From Sphingomonas taxi (GTDB taxonomy: Bacteria > Pseudomonadota > Alphaproteobacteria > Sphingomonadales > Sphingomonadaceae), in assembly GCF_000764535.1 (NCBI RefSeq), contig NZ_CP009571.1:496001-560000 (forward strand): DNA of 64,000 nucleotides, in the 5' to 3' direction. Each line of letters opens with the position of its first letter. Within the stretch, counting starts at the first letter, position 1. Made by a program: the position numbers and the translations under genes. Below, piece after piece: positions 17,430 through 25,514 of this stretch. The notes under the pieces are model-generated. The model made no database searches and was not told where the DNA came from. It saw only the letters and a program-made list of their open reading frames with translations.

Positions 17430-19604
17430 ATGAACATCTGGAGCAGCGGCCTGTTGGCCGCGGGCCTGGCGGCGGCGACGCCCGCCGTCGCGGCGCCGTC
17501 ATCGGCGGCGGACGACCGGCCGCCGCCGACCGGATTGGGGCAGGACATCGTCGTCACCGGCCGTGCCTCGCCCGCACCGAAGGGCGCCGACGATCGCTAC
17601 CAGCCGACCCCCGATGCCTCGACGTTGCGCTCCGCCGCGACACCGCTCGACACGCCGCAAGCGGTCAACATCGTCCCCGCGCAGGTGATCCGCGATCAGC
17701 ATCCGCGCTATCTCGACGAGGTGCTCGCCAACGTCAGCGGCATCACCCAGGGCAATACGCTCGCCGCGACGCAGGATACCGTGCTCAAGCGCGGCTTCGG
17801 CGGCAATCGCGACGGATCGGTGATGCACAACGGCATGCCGCTGGTGCAGGGCCGCGGCTTCAACGCCGCCGCGCAGAGCGTCGAAGTGCTCAAGGGGCCG
17901 AGTTCGCTGCTCTACGGCATCATGGACCCCGGCGGCGTCATCAACATCGTCAGCCGCAAGCCGCTGCTCGCGACGAACGGCTCCGTGGCATTGACCGGAT
18001 CGAGCTATGCCGCGGGCCGCGCCGGGCTGCAGGCGACCGTCGATCTGACCGGGCCGATCGCCGGCGCGCTCGCCGGCCGGATCGTGCTCGATCATCAGGA
18101 CGAGGATTATTGGCGAGTCTTCGGCACCCGCCGCGACACGCTCGTCGCGCCGTCGCTCGGCTGGTACGGCGCCACGACGCAGGCGGTGTTGTGGTACGAA
18201 TATCGCCGCTTTTCCTATCCGTTCGACCGCGGCATCGCGCTCGATCCGCGCACGCTGACGCCGCTGGCGATCCCGCGCCGCCGGCGGCTCGACGATCCCG
18301 TCAACCGGATGTGGGGCGACAGCCATCTCGTCCAGCTCGCGGTCGACCATCAGCTCGGCGACGGCTGGGCAGCGCATCTCGCCGCCAGCTTCAACAGCGA
18401 AAGCTATGATGCCGGCCAGTTACGCGTCACCGGGATCGACACCGCCAAGGCGACGCTGACCCGCAGTAACGATGCCACCCGCGGATCGCTCGGCACCGAC
18501 GCCTATGTCCAGGCCTATGCCGATGGCCGTTTCGGTCTCTTCGGCGCGGAGCACCACGTCATCCTCGGCGTCGAGGGCGAATATCGGCGCTACTATCGGC
18601 GCGACCTCATCCGGCAGAAGGTGCGTTACGGCTTCAACGTGCTGCGGCCGGTCTACGGTCGCGAACCATTCCCGACCACGGTCTCGCCGACGGACAGCGA
18701 CCAGACCGACCGGCTCAACAACGTTTCACTGTTCGGGCAGGACGCGATCCATCTCGGCGACCACTGGATCGTCACCGCCGGCGGCCGGCTGATCAGCTTC
18801 CGGCAGCAGGCGGGGAAGGGGCGGCCGTTCGTCACCAACACCGATCTCGACGGCTGGTCGTTCGTCCCGCAGGCGGGGCTGGTGTGGAAGGCGGCGGACG
18901 TCGTTTCGATCTACGCGAGCTACACGCGCTCGCTGAAACCCAATTCCACCGTTGCGCCGCTCGATGGCGGTGCCGTCATCACCTCCGCCATGCCGCCCGA
19001 GCGCGGCCGCTCCTACGAGGTGGGCGCGAAGCTCGATCTGCCCGACGGCATCACCGCGACACTGGCGCTGTACGATATCGACAAGCGCAACGTGCTGGTC
19101 CGCCAGTTCGACGCGAAGACCGCGCTCAACGTCTATCGCACCGCGGGTCGCGCCGCCTCGCGCGGCGTCGAGCTCGATCTCGCAGGGCAGGTGACGCGGA
19201 CGCTCAGCCTGATCGGCAGCTATGCCTATACCGATGCGCGGACGACGGAGGATCCGGTGTTTGCCGGCCGGTCGCTCGCCAACGTCGCGCGCGATACCGG
19301 CTCGCTGTTCTTCGCCTATGACGTCGGGGCGCTGGCGGGAGACGACCGGCTGCGCTTCGGCGGCGGCGGGCGCTATGTCGGGCGGCGTCCCGGGGACAAT
19401 GCCAATAGCTTCTGGCTGCCCGCTTATACCGTCGTCGACGGCTTCGTCAGCTACGACACGACGCTCGCCGGGCGGACGGTGGCGTTCCAGTTCAATCTCA
19501 AGAACGTCTTCGACCGCACGTATTATACGTCGGCGGTCAATGCCTATGGGGTGGCGATCGGCGATCCGCGCCGCGCGGTCGGCACCATCCGGTTCGCGCT
19601 GTGA
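17430..19604 (+). CDS. TonB-dependent siderophore receptor
   Basis: Outer-membrane receptor of the FhuA/FpvA type for ferric siderophores, 724 aa. After the signal peptide comes GQDIVVTGR, then the plug with ATPLDTPQAVNIVPAQVIRD, ANVSGITQGNT, VEVLKGPSSLLYG and PGGVINIVSRKP, which are hallmark blocks of siderophore receptors. The barrel ends in RRAVGTIRFAL, with NLKNVFDRTYYT shortly before. The ATG at 17430 follows AAGGGGGAA. No siderophore synthesis or inner-membrane transporter is adjacent. It is divergent from the preceding receptor, with a 219-bp shared control region. Confidence 0.92.
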   Translation: MNIWSSGLLAAGLAAATPAVAAPSSAADDRPPPTGLGQDIVVTGRASPAPKGADDRYQPTPDASTLRSAATPLDTPQAVNIVPAQVIRDQHPRYLDEVLANVSGITQGNTLAATQDTVLKRGFGGNRDGSVMHNGMPLVQGRGFNAAAQSVEVLKGPSSLLYGIMDPGGVINIVSRKPLLATNGSVALTGSSYAAGRAGLQATVDLTGPIAGALAGRIVLDHQDEDYWRVFGTRRDTLVAPSLGWYGATTQAVLWYEYRRFSYPFDRGIALDPRTLTPLAIPRRRRLDDPVNRMWGDSHLVQLAVDHQLGDGWAAHLAASFNSESYDAGQLRVTGIDTAKATLTRSNDATRGSLGTDAYVQAYADGRFGLFGAEHHVILGVEGEYRRYYRRDLIRQKVRYGFNVLRPVYGREPFPTTVSPTDSDQTDRLNNVSLFGQDAIHLGDHWIVTAGGRLISFRQQAGKGRPFVTNTDLDGWSFVPQAGLVWKAADVVSIYASYTRSLKPNSTVAPLDGGAVITSAMPPERGRSYEVGAKLDLPDGITATLALYDIDKRNVLVRQFDAKTALNVYRTAGRAASRGVELDLAGQVTRTLSLIGSYAYTDARTTEDPVFAGRSLANVARDTGSLFFAYDVGALAGDDRLRFGGGGRYVGRRPGDNANSFWLPAYTVVDGFVSYDTTLAGRTVAFQFNLKNVFDRTYYTSAVNAYGVAIGDPRRAVGTIRFAL

Positions 19605-19671
19605 CGGTCGCGGTGAATCGCCGGCGACGACCGAGGCGTTCACGAAGCTTCGTCGATCGCCTCAAGAAAAC

Positions 19672-19700
19672 CATCACCCCGGAACCAGTCCGGGGTGATG
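19672..19700. repeat. Single palindrome related to the CCCCGG repeat family
   Basis: A 12-bp perfect stem (19672-19683 with 19689-19700) and 5-nt loop ACCAG. Its TCACCCCGGA arm matches the 29-nt units at 27.5, 40.7 and 62.3 kb, but the outer bases and loop differ and there is no second unit. It lies between the convergent ends of the siderophore receptor and the gene at 19754 and may act as a terminator. Confidence 0.7.
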
Positions 19701-19753
19701 GGTGGTAGCTACAACTTGCCGCCGGCCTTCTTACAGACGACGGCGGCGACGGA

Positions 19754-20044
19754 TCAGTTGGTCTTCACCGCGACCTTGCGGTCGCCGTTCGAGCTGACCG
19801 AGGTTTCGCGCACGACCTTGTGCTTGACCGTCTTGTGGCCGACCTTGACGCCGAGCACCTTCTTGGGACGGTGCGTCTTGCGCTTGCTGGTTTCGGTCAC
19901 CTTGGTCGTGGTGGTGGCGACGCCGTCATGCACCTTGGTGTCGTGATCGACCTTCGTCTCGCGGACGGTCTGCGCTAAGGCCGGGGCGCCGCAGGTGAGG
20001 GCGAAGCTGAGGGCGGCGGCGACGGCGATATGCTTGCGTGTCAT
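19754..20044 (-). CDS. Small exported basic protein, function unknown
   Basis: A 96-aa protein with a clear signal peptide (MTRKHIAVAAALSF to APALAQ). The mature part is about 71 aa, dominated by Lys, Val, Thr and His, with a loosely repeated VRETKV / VTETSK / VVRETSV pattern that suggests short beta-strands. No Cys remains after cleavage. The ATG at 20044 has AAGGA about 6 nt upstream. I do not recognise the family. It lies 122 nt downstream of the LysE gene on the same strand. Confidence 0.72.
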   Translation of the reverse strand: MTRKHIAVAAALSFALTCGAPALAQTVRETKVDHDTKVHDGVATTTTKVTETSKRKTHRPKKVLGVKVGHKTVKHKVVRETSVSSNGDRKVAVKTN

Positions 20045-20166
20045 CTCATGTCCTTCCGAATGCGTCCGGCACCCGCGCGGGGCCGGCCGACCCGCATCAA
20101 CTCCGCGCCCGTCGTTCGGTTCATTACCGTTTCGGACTATTCCATACGGATGCGGGCGGATGACGC

Positions 20167-20796
20167 TCAGGCAGATTTGGCGCGCAGCAGCGCCGCGCCG
20201 AAGCCGATGAAGATGATGCCGGTGAGGCGGTTGAACGCGCGCTTCACCGTCGGCCGGGCGAGATGCGCCGACAGCGAGCGGCCGCCCATCGCATAGACGC
20301 CGTACCAGAAGCATTCGAGCGCCGCGAAGGTCACCACCAGGATCGCGAATTGCGGCCCCTGCGGTGCCGTCGGCGTCACGAACTGCGGCAGGAAGGCCGC
20401 AGCGAACAGCAGCAGCTTGGGATTGCTGATGCCGATCGCGAAGCCGCCGCGGAACAGCGCGGCGAGCGATACCGTTCGCGGCAGCGTGCCAGCGCCGACG
20501 TCGATCGGCGCGACGTCGGCCCGCCACGCCTTGACGCCGAGGACGATCAGATAGGCGACGCCGGCATAGCGCAGCACCTCGAACGCCCCGGGCAGCGCGA
20601 GCAGGAGCGTGGTGAGCCCCGCGGCGGAGGCGGCGAGCACCAGCACCAGCGCGGTCAGGCATCCCGCCATTGCCGCGACGCTGCGCCGCGCGCCGAGCGC
20701 AACGCTGCGCGACAGGATGTGGAGCATGTTCGGTCCCGGCGTTCCGCACAGCAGGAACACCGCGCCGACGAACAGCCACCAGCCATGAAGCGTCAC
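20167..20796 (-). CDS. LysE/RhtB family amino-acid exporter
   Basis: Inner-membrane exporter of the LysE/RhtB type, 209 aa with about six hydrophobic helices. The N-terminal GTPGPNMLHILSRS and GARRSVAAMAG blocks are the family signature, and FRGGFAIGISNPKLLLFA the mid-protein one. The start is GTG at 20796 with a strong AGGAGG 6 nt upstream. It begins 24 nt after the stop of the porin-like gene, so the two probably form an operon. The exported compound, an amino acid or homoserine lactone in relatives, is not predictable. Confidence 0.9.
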   Translation of the reverse strand: MTLHGWWLFVGAVFLLCGTPGPNMLHILSRSVALGARRSVAAMAGCLTALVLVLAASAAGLTTLLLALPGAFEVLRYAGVAYLIVLGVKAWRADVAPIDVGAGTLPRTVSLAALFRGGFAIGISNPKLLLFAAAFLPQFVTPTAPQGPQFAILVVTFAALECFWYGVYAMGGRSLSAHLARPTVKRAFNRLTGIIFIGFGAALLRAKSA

Positions 20797-20820
20797 GTCA
20801 TCCTCCTCTTCCGCCGATCG

Positions 20821-22041
20821 CTACAGCGTCCAGTCCATCTGCAACCAAACTTTGCGCGTGTCGGTGGCGAAGCGGTCGGCGCGATAGTCGGCGTAGCGCA
20901 GGCTGGCGACGGTGCGCCCGATCCGCGCCTGCGCGAGCAGGTCGATCTCGTTGCCATAGTGCCGCACCAGCCGGTCGCTCTCGAAGCGGTGGTAGACCGC
21001 CTGCACGCTCACCGCCTTGAGCGCGCCGAGCTGCGGCCAGCCCCAGCCGGCGCTGCCGTAGAGATCGCGGATGCCGTCGGCGGGCGTGGTCGTCAGTTTG
21101 TCGGCCCAGCCCTGGAATTTGAAGATCGAGGCGAGCGGCGTCTGGAAGCTCGCCAGCGTGGCGCCGCGGCTGCGCCCGCGCCCCGCGCCGAGCACCTCAT
21201 AGCCCGCGCCCACCTTCGGCCCGGCGAGATCGAGGCCGATGTCCGCCAGCCAATAATCGGCGGCATAGTCGTTGGGGTTGCGGTGATAGTCGGACTGGCG
21301 CGCATGGCTCGCGGTCCACGCCAGCTTCGTCTTGCCGAAGCCGCGCGATCCCGCCAGCCGCGCGCCATAGGTCTGGCTCGACAGGCGATAGCCCTGGACG
21401 ATCGCCTCGTCCTGATCGACCAGATAGGCGAAGCCGGCCAGCGTACCGACCGGTGTCGTCACCCCCAAGGTCGCGAAGACATTGTTGCCGCCGATCGCCT
21501 GTTGCCGCGCACCCGCGCCGTCGATCCCCCACACCGTCCGCACGCCCCAGGCATAGGTGACGTCGGCCTTGACGCCCTTGACCGGGGTCAGCTCGGTACG
21601 CACCGCATCGAAGGTCTGGCCGTTGTTGCGTATCGCGGCGGCGCCGACGAAGCGCTCGTCGTCGAGCTGGATGCGCTGGCGGCCGGCGGTGACGGTCAAC
21701 GCGTCGCTGCGATATTGCAGCTGCGCGCGATAGAGCGCGACGTTCTGCGGGTCGCTGATCTGCGGACGCACGGTCGCCGGACCGGCAAGCCCGTCGTAAT
21801 AGTCGCCGACGATCGCCAGATTGCCCTGCGCTTCCGCCAGCGCCGTCCAATGCCCCGCGCGTGCCTGCAAACCGGCGCGGACGCGAACGGTGACCGCGTC
21901 CGCGTGCTCGGGCAGGCCGTCCTGCTCGACATGCTCGTGGCGCAGGCGCGCCTCCGCCAGCGGCGTCAGCGTCTGGGCTGCGGCCGGACCGGCGGCGATG
22001 ACGGCGACGGACAGCAGCGACAGATTGAAGATCAGGCGCAT
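20821..22041 (-). CDS. Alginate-export-type outer-membrane protein
   Basis: A 406-aa outer-membrane beta-barrel of the alginate export family. A signal peptide ends at GPAAAQ, then PLAEARLRHEHV opens the barrel; LTVTAGRQRIQLDDERFVG is the conserved mid-barrel block, and the chain ends in an aromatic/hydrophobic strand (VWLQMDWTL). Members include AlgE-like exporters but most are general or unassigned porins, and no alginate synthesis genes are near. It is first in a likely operon with the LysE gene. Confidence 0.82.
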   Translation of the reverse strand: MRLIFNLSLLSVAVIAAGPAAAQTLTPLAEARLRHEHVEQDGLPEHADAVTVRVRAGLQARAGHWTALAEAQGNLAIVGDYYDGLAGPATVRPQISDPQNVALYRAQLQYRSDALTVTAGRQRIQLDDERFVGAAAIRNNGQTFDAVRTELTPVKGVKADVTYAWGVRTVWGIDGAGARQQAIGGNNVFATLGVTTPVGTLAGFAYLVDQDEAIVQGYRLSSQTYGARLAGSRGFGKTKLAWTASHARQSDYHRNPNDYAADYWLADIGLDLAGPKVGAGYEVLGAGRGRSRGATLASFQTPLASIFKFQGWADKLTTTPADGIRDLYGSAGWGWPQLGALKAVSVQAVYHRFESDRLVRHYGNEIDLLAQARIGRTVASLRYADYRADRFATDTRKVWLQMDWTL

Positions 22042-22289
22042 CGTCTGGTTGGAACCCCCTCGGCGACGCCCCCCGGCGTGCCTTCCACCTCCTTCCTAGC
22101 GTCCCTCCGCCGCGCGCAATAGAAAATCGCGAAAGGCCAGCGAAGAAAGTGGCCTAACCACCGCGCAGGCGAGACGATCGCCTGATCGTGCCTTTGCCCG
22201 GCATTACGGCTTCCCGTCGCTAGATTTGCAACATTTGTTAACGTCTTACGGCCATTGTCGACACTCGTCGGGATGATAGTGGGTCGGGG

Positions 22290-22796
22290 ATGTTCAAGAG
22301 CCTGTTGCGCGAGCGTCGCCGCTCGATAGCCGTGCATGGGCTTGCCCGCCTTGAGGCGTCGGCGGAGCCGGCGTTCGATCGTTTCGTCGGTGCCGCCGCT
22401 GCGGCCTTCCACGCGCCGATCGCGGCGCTGTCGCTGATCCATGACGACGTGCAGGCGATCAAGGCGGCGCGGGGTATCGCGTTGCATTGCATGCCGCGAC
22501 AGGCCGGGTTCTGCAGCTTCGCGCTCGACCGGGACGGCGTACTGGAATGCTGCGCCGCGCTCGACGATCCGCGTTTCGCCAAGCTGCCCGGCGTGGTCGG
22601 CGAGCCGCACATCCGTTATTATATCGGCGCGCCGCTGCGGCTGCTGAGCGGGGTCGATGTCGGCGCCCTGTGCGTCGTCGATACCGTCGAGCGTCCGCCC
22701 GCCTCGACCGATCAGAAAGCCTATCTGCTCGGGCTCGCACGTCAGGCGTCGCAGGCGCTCGAGGCGCGGCTCGATATCCTCGGCTACGCCGCATGA
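22290..22796 (+). CDS. Stand-alone GAF domain protein
   Basis: A 168-aa soluble sensor consisting of little more than one GAF domain (about residues 25-160), with FDRFVGAAAAAF near the N-terminus and YYIGAPLRLLSGVDVGALCVVD near the end, the standard GAF pattern. Several Cys (CMPRQAGFCSF, ECCAAL) could bind a metal, haem or redox signal. The stop overlaps the start of the following MHYT-GGDEF-EAL gene by 4 nt (ATGA), which implies coupled translation and a shared task in c-di-GMP control. The ligand is unknown. Confidence 0.88.
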   Translation: MFKSLLRERRRSIAVHGLARLEASAEPAFDRFVGAAAAAFHAPIAALSLIHDDVQAIKAARGIALHCMPRQAGFCSFALDRDGVLECCAALDDPRFAKLPGVVGEPHIRYYIGAPLRLLSGVDVGALCVVDTVERPPASTDQKAYLLGLARQASQALEARLDILGYAA

Positions 22797-24850
22797 TGCG
22801 GGTGGTGGCATGTATCGCACACGATCATGACCTGCGGCTCGTCGCATTGGCGCTGGCGGTGGCGCTGCTCGGCTCGCTGGCGACGTTGCAGACCTTCCGC
22901 CGCATCGCGCTGGCACCCGGCCCCAGCCGCACCGGCTGGATCGGGCTCACCGCGGTCGGCATCGGCACGATGGTGTGGGCGACGCATTTCGTCGCGATGA
23001 TGGCCTATCGCGCCAGCGCACCGGTGGTGCTCGATCCGCTGCTGACGCTCGCCTCGCTGCTCGCGGTGATCGTCCTGGCCGCGCCGGGGCTGGCGATCGC
23101 GGCGCGGCGGCCGCTCGCGGCGCGCTTCGGCGGTGGCGCGATCGTCGGGATGGCGATGACAATCATGCATTATCTCGGCATGGCTGCCTATCGCGTCGAC
23201 GGCATCGTCCATTGGGACGCGCGTTTCGTCGCCGCCTCGCTGGTCTGCGCGATGCTGCTGTCGGGTGCCGCGTTCGCGCTGTTCAGGCGCCGCCGCGGCT
23301 GGCGCAACGTCGGTGCGGCGGCGACGCTCGCGCTGGCGGTGGCGACGCTCCATTTCACCGGCATGGCGGCGCTGTCGATCACCGCGCTGACGCTGGGGGA
23401 GGGATTGTCCGACGTCACGATGACGACGCTGGCGATCACCACCGCGATCGCGGCGATGATCGTCATCGGCGGCGCCGCGGTGAGCGCGCTGATCGACGGC
23501 CATACGCAGGGCGAATCGTATCGGCGGCTGCGGCGCATGGCGCTGCACGATGCGCTGACCGACCTGCCCAACCGGATGCATTTCACCGAGGAGCTGGAGC
23601 GGCGCTTCCGCATCGACGGCGGCTACCACCGGCTCGCCGCGGTGATGCTCGACCTGTCGCGGTTCAAGGTGGTCAACGACACTTATGGCCATCAGGCCGG
23701 CGACCAGTTGCTGATGGCGCTGGCGGCGCGGCTGACCGCGAGCCTGCGTCCCGGCGAATGTATCGCGCGACTGGGCGGCGACGAATTCGCCGCGATCATC
23801 TCCTATGACGCGGGGGAGGAGCTCGATGCCTTCCTGCTGCGGCTGCGTGCGGCGTTCGCCACGCCGTTCGTGTTCGACCGCTTCAGCGCGACGATCGACG
23901 CCAATATCGGCGTCGCGCTGGCGCATCACGACGGCTTCGATCCCGATGCGCTGCTCGCCAAGGCCGATCTGGCGATGAGCCGCGCCAAGGCGGCGCGCTC
24001 GCCGGAACCGTGTTTCTACGATGCGCAGATGGACGAGGCGGTACGCGCGCGCCGCGAGCTGGTCACTGACCTGCGCGCCGCGGTCGAGGCGGAGGCGTTC
24101 GAACTCCATTACCAGGTGCAGGCTTCGGTCGAAACCGGCGAGATCACCGGTTACGAGGCGTTGGTCCGCTGGAACCACCCGACCCGGGGGCGGATCGCGC
24201 CGTTGGTGTTCATTCCGCTGGCGGAGGAAAGCGGCGAGATCGTGCCGCTGAGCATCTGGATCCTGCGTCAGGCGTGTTTCGAGGCGGCCTTGTGGACCAA
24301 CCGGCACATCGTTGCGGTCAATCTGTCGCCCAAGCACCTCGCCGACCCGCGGCTGGTCGAGACGGTGGCGGCGGCGCTCGCCGACAGCGGCCTGCCGCCC
24401 GAACGGCTGGTACTCGAACTGACCGAGAGCGCGATCATCCACGATCGCAACTTCGCACTCGACCAGTTGCAGGCGCTGAAGGCGATGGGAATCGGCATCG
24501 CGCTCGACGATTTCGGCGTCGGCTATTCGTCGCTCGACGTGCTCCGCTCGTTCCCGTTCGACCGGATCAAGCTCGACGCCTCGTTCGTGTCGGCGATCGA
24601 CCATGACGACCAGGCGGTGTCGATCCTCCGGTCGGTGGCGGCGCTCGGCCGAACGCTCGGCATGTCGGTGCTCGCCGAGGGGATCGAGCAGCCCGCGCAA
24701 CTGTCGATCGTGACGCGCGAGGGCTGTTCGGCGATCCAGGGCTATCTGATCGGCAAGCCGGCGCGCGTGCTCGCCGACCCCGGCGAGGTGCGGCAGGCGA
24801 TGCTTCTCAAGCCGCGATCGCTGGTGCCGGGGATTGCCGCGACGGGGTGA
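22793..24850 (+). CDS. MHYT-GGDEF-EAL c-di-GMP turnover protein
   Basis: An inner-membrane enzyme of 685 aa that may make and break c-di-GMP. The N-terminal seven-helix MHYT sensor shows its three motifs near residues 64 (THFVAMMAY), 124 (MHYLGMAAY) and 185 (LHFTGMAAL); such domains are proposed to sense O2, CO or NO through metal. GGDEF is intact at 328-332, but the inhibition site reads RPGE at 319-322 instead of RxxD. The EAL domain has EALVRW (EAL 455-457), LELTESAI and DDFGVGYSSL, so phosphodiesterase activity is expected. The start at 22793 overlaps the GAF stop; an open frame continues upstream inside the GAF gene and is not used. Confidence 0.93.
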   Translation: MMRVVACIAHDHDLRLVALALAVALLGSLATLQTFRRIALAPGPSRTGWIGLTAVGIGTMVWATHFVAMMAYRASAPVVLDPLLTLASLLAVIVLAAPGLAIAARRPLAARFGGGAIVGMAMTIMHYLGMAAYRVDGIVHWDARFVAASLVCAMLLSGAAFALFRRRRGWRNVGAAATLALAVATLHFTGMAALSITALTLGEGLSDVTMTTLAITTAIAAMIVIGGAAVSALIDGHTQGESYRRLRRMALHDALTDLPNRMHFTEELERRFRIDGGYHRLAAVMLDLSRFKVVNDTYGHQAGDQLLMALAARLTASLRPGECIARLGGDEFAAIISYDAGEELDAFLLRLRAAFATPFVFDRFSATIDANIGVALAHHDGFDPDALLAKADLAMSRAKAARSPEPCFYDAQMDEAVRARRELVTDLRAAVEAEAFELHYQVQASVETGEITGYEALVRWNHPTRGRIAPLVFIPLAEESGEIVPLSIWILRQACFEAALWTNRHIVAVNLSPKHLADPRLVETVAAALADSGLPPERLVLELTESAIIHDRNFALDQLQALKAMGIGIALDDFGVGYSSLDVLRSFPFDRIKLDASFVSAIDHDDQAVSILRSVAALGRTLGMSVLAEGIEQPAQLSIVTREGCSAIQGYLIGKPARVLADPGEVRQAMLLKPRSLVPGIAATG

Positions 24851-24945
24851 GGCGGCGTTGGCATCGCCGGGCGAGCGATCACGGGCGGACATCGATGGCC
24901 TCTCCACAGGTTGGCACCCAAGCGCCGATGTGAGAACAACCGGGC

Positions 24946-25296
24946 ATGCGTGCGCGATTGATGAAGCTTCTTGCCCTGCTGCTCGCCAGCGGATTGTACT
25001 GGCAGCTGGTTTGTGAGGTGACGGACGCGCCGGAGCCCTGGGATAGCGATGGTTATTGGACGCTCTGGTATCCAATCTCCCTCGCATTGGCGGCGGTCGC
25101 CGGGTATTTCCTAAGAAGCCACGGGTGGCTGGCTGGAGTCATCATCACGTTCTCGCAGCTGCCAGTGATGTGGACCAACGCCGGAACAGGCCCGTTGCTC
25201 GCGGCAGGATTGCTCTTCCTGTGCATCCTGGCAGTTCCAGCGGCAGCGGTCTCATTCATTGCCGGTCGGGTTGCGATGCGAACCCGGACGTCCTGA
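24946..25296 (+). CDS. Small integral membrane protein, unknown
   Basis: A 116-aa protein with four hydrophobic segments (about residues 5-20, 40-58, 62-78 and 84-107). The first could be an uncleaved signal. Motifs are absent and I do not recognise a family. Base composition is visibly less GC-rich than its neighbours, which could mean recent acquisition. A second ATG at 24961 is an equally possible start. Confidence 0.65.
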   Translation: MRARLMKLLALLLASGLYWQLVCEVTDAPEPWDSDGYWTLWYPISLALAAVAGYFLRSHGWLAGVIITFSQLPVMWTNAGTGPLLAAGLLFLCILAVPAAAVSFIAGRVAMRTRTS

Positions 25297-25322
25297 ACGT
25301 CCGAATGGTGGCACTGCCATTC
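25286..25322. terminator. Two small hairpins at convergent gene ends
   Basis: GGACGT/ACGTCC (25286-25302, loop holding the stop codon) is followed by GAATGG/CCATTC (25303-25322). They lie between the membrane protein and the DUF2256 gene that converges on it. Weak stems without T-runs. Confidence 0.25.
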
Positions 25323-25373
25323 GACAGGCCCACCAGATCCATGCGGTTACCCGACCGTTGTCCTTCCGGACGC

Positions 25374-25514
25374 CTACCGCTTCTTGCGACAGGCGTCCGA
25401 GCAATAGATCACCGAGTCCCAGTCGCGCGCCCATTTCTTGCGCCACGCGAAGGGGCGCTCGCACGCCGGGCAGATCTTGGTCGGCAGATTGCCCTTGGCG
25501 ATGCCGTTGGGCAT
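25374..25514 (-). CDS. DUF2256 zinc-binding microprotein
   Basis: A 46-aa protein, [10 protein letters not shown] at the N-terminus, with CPAC and, 22 residues on, YCSDAC, a four-cysteine zinc-ribbon-like pattern, and [11 protein letters not shown] between them. This matches DUF2256, a widespread family without known function. Its ATG overlaps the aroB stop by one base (TGATG), so it is the translationally coupled third gene of aroK-aroB-DUF2256. Found by reading the frame below aroB. Confidence 0.85.
   Translation of the reverse strand: MPNGIAKGNLPTKICPACERPFAWRKKWARDWDSVIYCSDACRKKR

Noticed and set aside
20821..22041. Alginate biosynthesis locus
   Set aside because: Only the barrel-type exporter resembles alginate genes; no polymerase, epimerase or lyase is near.
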